Assembly: GCF_005871205.1 (NCBI RefSeq)
Contig: NZ_SWKM01000017.1
Span: forward strand, 1-64,000
Source of the DNA: Marinobacter alexandrii
GTDB taxonomy: Bacteria > Pseudomonadota > Gammaproteobacteria > Pseudomonadales > Oleiphilaceae
DNA length: 64,000 bases
Direction of reading: 5' to 3'
Part shown: positions 59,746 through 64,000 of the stretch, piece after piece
Layout of the letters: the number at the start of each line of letters is the position of its first letter
Numbering within the stretch: the stretch's first letter is position 1
Notes under the pieces: model-generated
What the model was told of the DNA's origin: nothing
The model's input: the letters and a program-made list of their open reading frames with translations, nothing else
The model's database searches: none
Position numbers and translations under genes: made by a program

Positions 59746-60384
59746 ATGAACAAGCAGAAACGAATCGAAATATTTACCCGTTTGCGGGATGCAAACCCCA
59801 ACCCCACCACGGAGCTTAACTACAGCACGCCGTTCGAGCTGCTGATTGCCGTAATCCTGTCGGCTCAGGCTACGGACGTTGGGGTAAACAAGGCCACCGA
59901 CAAGCTGTACCCGGTTGCCAACACTCCAGAAGCCATCCTGGCCCTGGGCGTGGATGGGTTGAAGGAGTACATCAAGACCATCGGCCTGTTTAACAGTAAG
60001 GCCGAAAACGTCATCAAGACCTGCCGCATACTCATCGAAAAACACGGCAGTCAGGTGCCTGAGCGTCGGGAAGACCTCGAAGCCCTCCCCGGTGTCGGCC
60101 GGAAGACCGCGAACGTGGTGCTCAATACCGCTTTCGGACACATGGCCATGGCGGTGGACACCCACATCTTCCGGGTCTCCAACCGGACTGGCATTGCCCC
60201 GGGCAAGAACGTCCTGGAGGTGGAGCAACGCCTGATGCGGCTGGTGCCAAAGGAGTTTCTGTTGGACGCCCATCACTGGCTGATTCTGCACGGACGCTAT
60301 ACCTGCACAGCCCGAAAGCCCAAATGCGGGGCCTGCAGCATTGAGGATTTGTGCGAGTTCAAGGACAAGCGCGAGTACCTGTAG
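59746..60384 (+). CDS. nth: Endonuclease III
   Basis: 212 residues. Base-excision glycosylase and AP lyase for oxidised pyrimidines. HhH motif LPGVGRKTANVVLNTAFG with the catalytic lysine in GRKTA, the catalytic Asp in MAVDTHIFRVSNR, and the 4Fe-4S site C-x6-C-x2-C-x5-C in CTARKPKCGACSIEDLC. Full length. Confidence 0.97.
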   Translation: MNKQKRIEIFTRLRDANPNPTTELNYSTPFELLIAVILSAQATDVGVNKATDKLYPVANTPEAILALGVDGLKEYIKTIGLFNSKAENVIKTCRILIEKHGSQVPERREDLEALPGVGRKTANVVLNTAFGHMAMAVDTHIFRVSNRTGIAPGKNVLEVEQRLMRLVPKEFLLDAHHWLILHGRYTCTARKPKCGACSIEDLCEFKDKREYL

Positions 60385-60423
60385 CAGACCAGATCAGGGC
60401 CAATTTTTCCCGCATCAGAACGA

Positions 60424-60452
60424 AAAAAACCGGCACTCAGTGCCGGTTTTTT
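60424..60452. terminator. Bidirectional terminator after nth
   Basis: AAAAAACCGGCACT-CA-GTGCCGGTTTTTT hairpin between convergent nth and the chalcone-isomerase-like gene. Confidence 0.9.
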
Positions 60453-60469
60453 ACTACTTGCCGTGACGG

Positions 60470-61045
60470 TTACCGCTGGCCCAGCATCTTTTCTTTCAGG
60501 TCCTGCTGGGCAGGCTTATCAGACAGCCAGATGCCAAACAGGGCTTTCTTGAACGCCAGATCACCCATGGTGTCCTTGTGCTTGCCGTTCTTCAGCACCT
60601 TCACACCCTCACCAGGCAGGTACACCAGATCAAAGACGTCACCTTCCTTGATCTCTTCCTGGAACACGCCCATGAACTGATCGACGTCGTTCTGGATCGC
60701 CGCCATGTCCCCCTCGGTGGAGGCTTTGAAGCCTTCCAGGGTGGCTTCTGTCATCCGCTCACTGGTGATCATGCCGGAGATAATGTGCAGGGTGATGGCC
60801 TGGGGTTCGTCGGCATTAATGATGGCCTGGTCATCGTTAATCATTTCTGGCACGTACAGTCCGCCCACGTAAAGATCCATGAACCACTTCGAACGCGTAC
60901 CCGCGCCGTTGAGTTTCAGCTCAGTGTCCATTGCCGAATAGGTGTCCGGAACATCCACACCTTCCACCGTCAGTGCTGAGGCCGGCGCCGACAGTGCGGC
61001 GGCTATAACCAGAGACATAAAACCGGTTGAGAGAGCCTTCTTCAT
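60470..61045 (-). CDS. Secreted chalcone-isomerase-like protein
   Basis: 191 residues. Signal peptide (1-24, SLVIAAALSAPASA) with cleavage near SA-LTVEGV. The mature domain LNGAGTRSKWFMDLYVGGLYVP is the bacterial chalcone_3 family start. DVFDLVYLPGEGVKV and FKKALFGIWLSDKPAQ follow. Bacterial members do not make flavonoids; the ligand is unknown, probably a fatty-acid-like molecule. AAAGGACT precedes the ATG at 61045. Confidence 0.88.
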   Translation of the reverse strand: MKKALSTGFMSLVIAAALSAPASALTVEGVDVPDTYSAMDTELKLNGAGTRSKWFMDLYVGGLYVPEMINDDQAIINADEPQAITLHIISGMITSERMTEATLEGFKASTEGDMAAIQNDVDQFMGVFQEEIKEGDVFDLVYLPGEGVKVLKNGKHKDTMGDLAFKKALFGIWLSDKPAQQDLKEKMLGQR

Positions 61046-61193
61046 AGTCCTTTCCTTTTGATCGTTATTATTGATGCATTTCATTCGTCAACCGGGGTTC
61101 GACACCCTTATCCCCGCCCGGTCAGGGCATTCTAGCAACGACTATGGGCAGCCTTACGGAACCTGGTTCTCATTTGCAACGATACTGAAACGT

Positions 61194-61224
61194 AAAAACC
61201 GGCGGGGTTTCCCCGGCCGGTTTA
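61194..61224 (-). terminator. Terminator of rpoS
   Basis: On the minus strand AAACCGGC-loop-GCCGGTTTTTAC, about 25 bases beyond the rpoS stop. Confidence 0.8.
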
Positions 61225-61246
61225 TAGCAGAACGATCAGATAGGGA

Positions 61247-62242
61247 TTACTTGAAAAGCAGGGTTCCGGACAGGCCTTCCTTTTCCAGAATTTCGCGCAG
61301 GCGACGTAATGCCTCAACCTGAATCTGCCGGACACGCTCCCGGGTCAAGCCAATTTCCTGCCCGACCTCTTCCAGCGTGCTCACCGGATAGCCCCGCAAG
61401 CCAAATCGACGCGACAGGACTTCCTGCTGCTTATCACTAAGCAGATCAATCCACTTCTCGAGGCAGGAGCACATGTTGTTGTCTTGCAGCAGGTCAGCCG
61501 GATCCGAGGCACCTTCGTCAGCAACGGTGTCGAGCAGAGATTTTTCTCCGCCGGTACCAATGGGTGTGTCCATGGACGCCACGCGCTCATTGAGTCCGAG
61601 CATGCGTTTCACGTCGGCGACCGGCTTATCCACCATGCGCGCAATTTCTTCAGCCGACGGCTCATGATCAAGCTTCTGAGTCAGCTCCCGCGCAGCACGC
61701 AGGTACAGATTCAGCTCTTTGACCACGTGAATCGGCAGGCGAATGGTGCGGGTCTGATTCATAATGGCCCGCTCAATGGTCTGTCGGATCCACCAGGTGG
61801 CGTAAGTCGAGAAGCGGAACCCACGTTCCGGATCGAACTTCTCCACGGCCCGGATCAGCCCGAGGTTGCCCTCTTCAATGAGATCCAGCAGTGTCAGGCC
61901 ACGATTAACGTAGCGCCGGGCAATTTTGACCACCAGGCGTAGATTGCTTTCAATCATGCGCTTGCGGCCGGATTCCTCGCCCTTACGTGCCAACCGGGCG
62001 AAATATACTTCTTCTTCCGGTGTCAGTAGGGGGGAAAAGCCAATTTCGTTGAGGTAAAGCTGAGTGGCGTCCAGCTGTTTCTGGCTGGTGAAATAACGCC
62101 CCTGGGTAGGAATTTCTTCGGTATCGGCCCGGTCGTCACCGGCCGGTGCTTTATCGACCTTCTCTTCTGCAAGCAATTGATCTTCGGACTCATCCTCGTC
62201 CACGACACGATCAACAATGATATCTTCCTGGTCTGCTGACAT
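61247..62242 (-). CDS. rpoS: Sigma factor RpoS
   Basis: 331 residues, stationary-phase sigma. Region 1.2 (DATQLYLNEIGFSPLLTPEEE) and region 2 (IESNLRLVVKIARRYVNRGL, LIEEGNLGLIRAVEKFDPERG, FSTYATWWIRQTIERAI) precede region 3 (LPIHVVKELNLYLRAARELTQ) and region 4 with the H-T-H (LEEVGQEIGLTRERVRQIQVEALRRL). An acidic N-terminal stretch (residues 7-35) is as in Pseudomonas RpoS. Start ATG at 62242. Upstream is nlpD, and the main rpoS promoter usually lies inside nlpD. Confidence 0.96.
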   Translation of the reverse strand: MSADQEDIIVDRVVDEDESEDQLLAEEKVDKAPAGDDRADTEEIPTQGRYFTSQKQLDATQLYLNEIGFSPLLTPEEEVYFARLARKGEESGRKRMIESNLRLVVKIARRYVNRGLTLLDLIEEGNLGLIRAVEKFDPERGFRFSTYATWWIRQTIERAIMNQTRTIRLPIHVVKELNLYLRAARELTQKLDHEPSAEEIARMVDKPVADVKRMLGLNERVASMDTPIGTGGEKSLLDTVADEGASDPADLLQDNNMCSCLEKWIDLLSDKQQEVLSRRFGLRGYPVSTLEEVGQEIGLTRERVRQIQVEALRRLREILEKEGLSGTLLFK

Positions 62243-62443
62243 TTTTCTTGCCCCGCCTCTCAATAATCCTGGATGTTCGTTCGGTCTTTCTTGTTATTGC
62301 GAACGTTCTTTGTACGGCTTCTTTTCTTCTTCAGGACATCTGCTGGTTGGCCGGTCACAACTGTGACCGTTTTTGTTGTTTTCTAATAGTCTGTCTGTCA
62401 GTACCGGTGGATCAGGAGGGACAGCATCCGGGCCGTCTGCTCA

Positions 62444-63328
62444 TTAACGTCTTGGCAGGTAGTGGGAGGGATCAACCGGATTGCCATTCTTGCGGATTTC
62501 AAAATGCAACATGGGTCGTTCAGTGCCACTGCTACCAAGTTCTGCGATCACTTGACCGGCTTTAACGTCCTCCCCTTCCTGCACCAGAATCTTCCGGTTG
62601 TGTGCGTAAGCGCTCAAATAGTGCTCATTATGATTCACGATAATCAGGTTACCGTAACCAAGCAACCCGTTGCCTGCATAGACAACATTTCCATGCGCTG
62701 CTGCCCTAACAGCATCTCCGGCTTTTCCGGCAATATCAATACCTTTATTGACTTTTCCGGATGATGAATATCCAGCAATTACGGTGCCAACGTGAGGCCA
62801 GCGCCAATCTACCCGGGCCACGGTCTGGCTCTGCGACGACAACGGGGCCCCTTTCTTCGGGGCGCGGGTAACCGTCGGCTTGGGCGCTGGCTGAGCCGAC
62901 GTGGTTGCCCGCGGCTTACGCGATGACGCCCTGGATTTACTGGCCGCTACCTTATTCTGACTGCTGGATGTTACGGTTCCGCGTATGTCGAGCCGGAGCA
63001 CCTGGCCCGCTTTCAGGTTCCAGGGCGGTGTCAGTCCATTGGCGTCGCCCAATTCGCGATAGTCACGACCATAACGCCAGGCAATGCCATAGAGAGTTTC
63101 ACCCGGTTGCACCACATGCCGGCCCCAATACACCGGCGGGTTGTAGATATCGTCACGGTAGAGTGCAGGGGTGTTACAACCGGCGAGGAACGCCACAAAC
63201 AGGAGCATGGCCGCCAACGCGGACCGTTTACTGAGATGTTTTGGAGCACAACAGGAAGCCTGGGTACCGGAAGGGAACCGCGGGGAAGCCGGCAAGGCGG
63301 CATTGATTAACCCACGAAAAAATCTCAC
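62444..63328 (-). CDS. nlpD: NlpD lipoprotein (LysM + degenerate M23)
   Basis: 294 residues as drawn. LVAFLAGC is a lipobox with the lipidated Cys at about residue 51, so the real start is uncertain and could be a later GTG/TTG. A LysM domain (RYGRDYRELGDANGLTPPWNLKAGQVL) precedes a basic Pro/Ala-rich linker and the M23 domain. The first metal-binding His of that domain is replaced (VNKGIDIAG has Asn instead of H-x-G-x-D), so it should be an amidase activator rather than an enzyme. Upstream of rpoS, as in related bacteria. Confidence 0.9.
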   Translation of the reverse strand: MRFFRGLINAALPASPRFPSGTQASCCAPKHLSKRSALAAMLLFVAFLAGCNTPALYRDDIYNPPVYWGRHVVQPGETLYGIAWRYGRDYRELGDANGLTPPWNLKAGQVLRLDIRGTVTSSSQNKVAASKSRASSRKPRATTSAQPAPKPTVTRAPKKGAPLSSQSQTVARVDWRWPHVGTVIAGYSSSGKVNKGIDIAGKAGDAVRAAAHGNVVYAGNGLLGYGNLIIVNHNEHYLSAYAHNRKILVQEGEDVKAGQVIAELGSSGTERPMLHFEIRKNGNPVDPSHYLPRR

Positions 63329-63433
63329 AAGAATAAAAACGACCCAGTTATAAATAATCTGTATAACGCATACTGCATGCCAAACAACTTTCTAAAGTTT
63401 TATGAGTAACTTGCTAATATATTGCACAATTTG

Positions 63434-63448
63434 ACTTGGAATCCAAGT
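63434..63448. promoter_or_regulatory. Perfect short palindrome upstream of nlpD
   Basis: ACTTGGA-A-TCCAAGT, a 7-base perfect inverted repeat 106 bases upstream of the nlpD start. The size suits a dimeric regulator site, but I do not recognise the regulator. The rest of the 207-base gap (63329-63535) is AT-rich promoter-type DNA. Confidence 0.35.
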
Positions 63449-63535
63449 TACTGACTGACCACGTCTGTTACCGGGAGGAACAGTCAAAATGCGCATTCGG
63501 TAACACTTTGGAAATTTTTCAGAGCAAAACGCACG

Positions 63536-64000
63536 CTAACCGTTACGTTGATGGCGTGCCCCGAGTAACTCGACGGCCAGCACCAACAAAAAGCCCGCCA
63601 GCGCCACCAGCACTGCGAAAGCAACCTGGGGATCCTGTCCGGTTAAATCCGCGAAAGTGAACGGGCTGACACTCGCTTCGTTCAGCGGTACCTGTTCACC
63701 ATTGCTGTTGAAGCGCCAGCTAAGGGTCTGTTTCCAGGGCCAAACCTTGTTCAACGCCCCAATCATAAAGCCCGTAAGAATGGCGAGGACAACATCGTGA
63801 AAATGATGAAACGCCCAGGTAATCACTCGCGCAATGGACAGTAAGCCCAACACACACCCCGCCAGGAACAGCGCCAGCAGTGTGACATTGGCTGACTGGA
63901 TGGCATCCAGAACCGGCGCGTACATGCCGATGATAACCAAAATGAAACTGCCGGAGATGCCCGGCAGAATCATCGCACAGATGGCCAGTGCGCCTGCCAG
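63536..64000 (-). CDS. DUF368 family membrane protein, partial
   Basis: At least 155 residues are in the window; the 5' end lies outside. AMILPGISGSFILVIIGMY is the conserved DUF368 loop, followed by hydrophobic helices TLLALFLAGCVLGLLS, VVLAILTGFMIGAL and a C-terminal helix AVLVALAGFLLVLAVELLG. DUF368 proteins are polytopic inner-membrane proteins linked in several bacteria to undecaprenyl-phosphate handling; for this one that is inference from family. Confidence 0.85.
   Translation of the reverse strand: MAGALAICAMILPGISGSFILVIIGMYAPVLDAIQSANVTLLALFLAGCVLGLLSIARVITWAFHHFHDVVLAILTGFMIGALNKVWPWKQTLSWRFNSNGEQVPLNEASVSPFTFADLTGQDPQVAFAVLVALAGFLLVLAVELLGARHQRNG

Overview
The window looks like chromosomal DNA of a marine gammaproteobacterium. 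Gene content and order (Rsx/Rnf operon, metG/mrp, nlpD-rpoS, alaS-lysC-csrA-tRNA-Ser-tRNA-Arg, LptF/LptG, AmpD/AmpE, a Na+-pumping oxaloacetate decarboxylase, an ImuA-ImuB-DnaE2 mutasome) best fit Marinobacter or a close relative. The genus is inferred from gene content, not from a database search.

Region 1 (1-6181) is a chromosomal integron. The integrase gene reads rightward. Its attI site and at least twelve cassettes lie to the left, with their genes on the minus strand, as expected when attI abuts the 5' side of intI. Eleven attC sites are visible (about 57-134 bp, in several sequence classes). Recognisable cassette products are a GNAT acetyltransferase, a DUF2750 protein, a NIPSNAP protein, a four-helix membrane protein and a DUF4375 protein, plus unknowns. 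One 359-bp cassette is present twice without a visible difference. Four cassettes share a related tail next to attC, and two of these hold little else. The integrase has a LexA box.

Region 2 (6178-12490) holds a YrhK-like protein, a pterin carbinolamine dehydratase and the SOS mutasome imuA-imuB-dnaE2 behind its own LexA box. The integron integrase and a mutagenic polymerase cassette are therefore neighbours, probably under the same SOS control. A long inverted repeat ends the region.

Region 3 (12491-20318) holds oadGAB, dbpA, a DUF2058 protein, a secreted CHRD protein and two small genes. These are followed by tRNA-Arg(ACG) x2 and tRNA-Ser(GCT). The tRNA-Arg 3' end plus its terminator is repeated twice downstream, as in remnants of integration at a tRNA.

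Region 4 (20445-37991) is housekeeping: csrA, lysC, alaS, an RDD protein, lptF-lptG, pepA-holC-valS, ketopantoate reductase, cobalamin adenosyltransferase, a chemoreceptor and ampD-ampE.

Region 5 (38086-53999) has a DUF1631 protein, nadC, yqcC, an orphan ParA, hda, a CDP-alcohol phosphatidyltransferase, a DUF2066 protein, purM-purN, a DUF3108 protein, avtA, a YjaG-type gene, dcd, mrp/apbC and metG. A second copy of the unusual inverted-repeat element lies between mrp and dcd.

Region 6 (54208-64000) has rsxABCDGE-nth, a chalcone-isomerase-like secreted protein, rpoS, nlpD and a DUF368 membrane protein that runs off the right edge.

The two most unusual signals are (a) a repeat with a conserved 54-nt core inside perfectly complementary arms whose sequence differs completely between copies, and (b) cassettes whose recombination core doubles as a translation start signal, including a first cassette that takes its ATG from attI.
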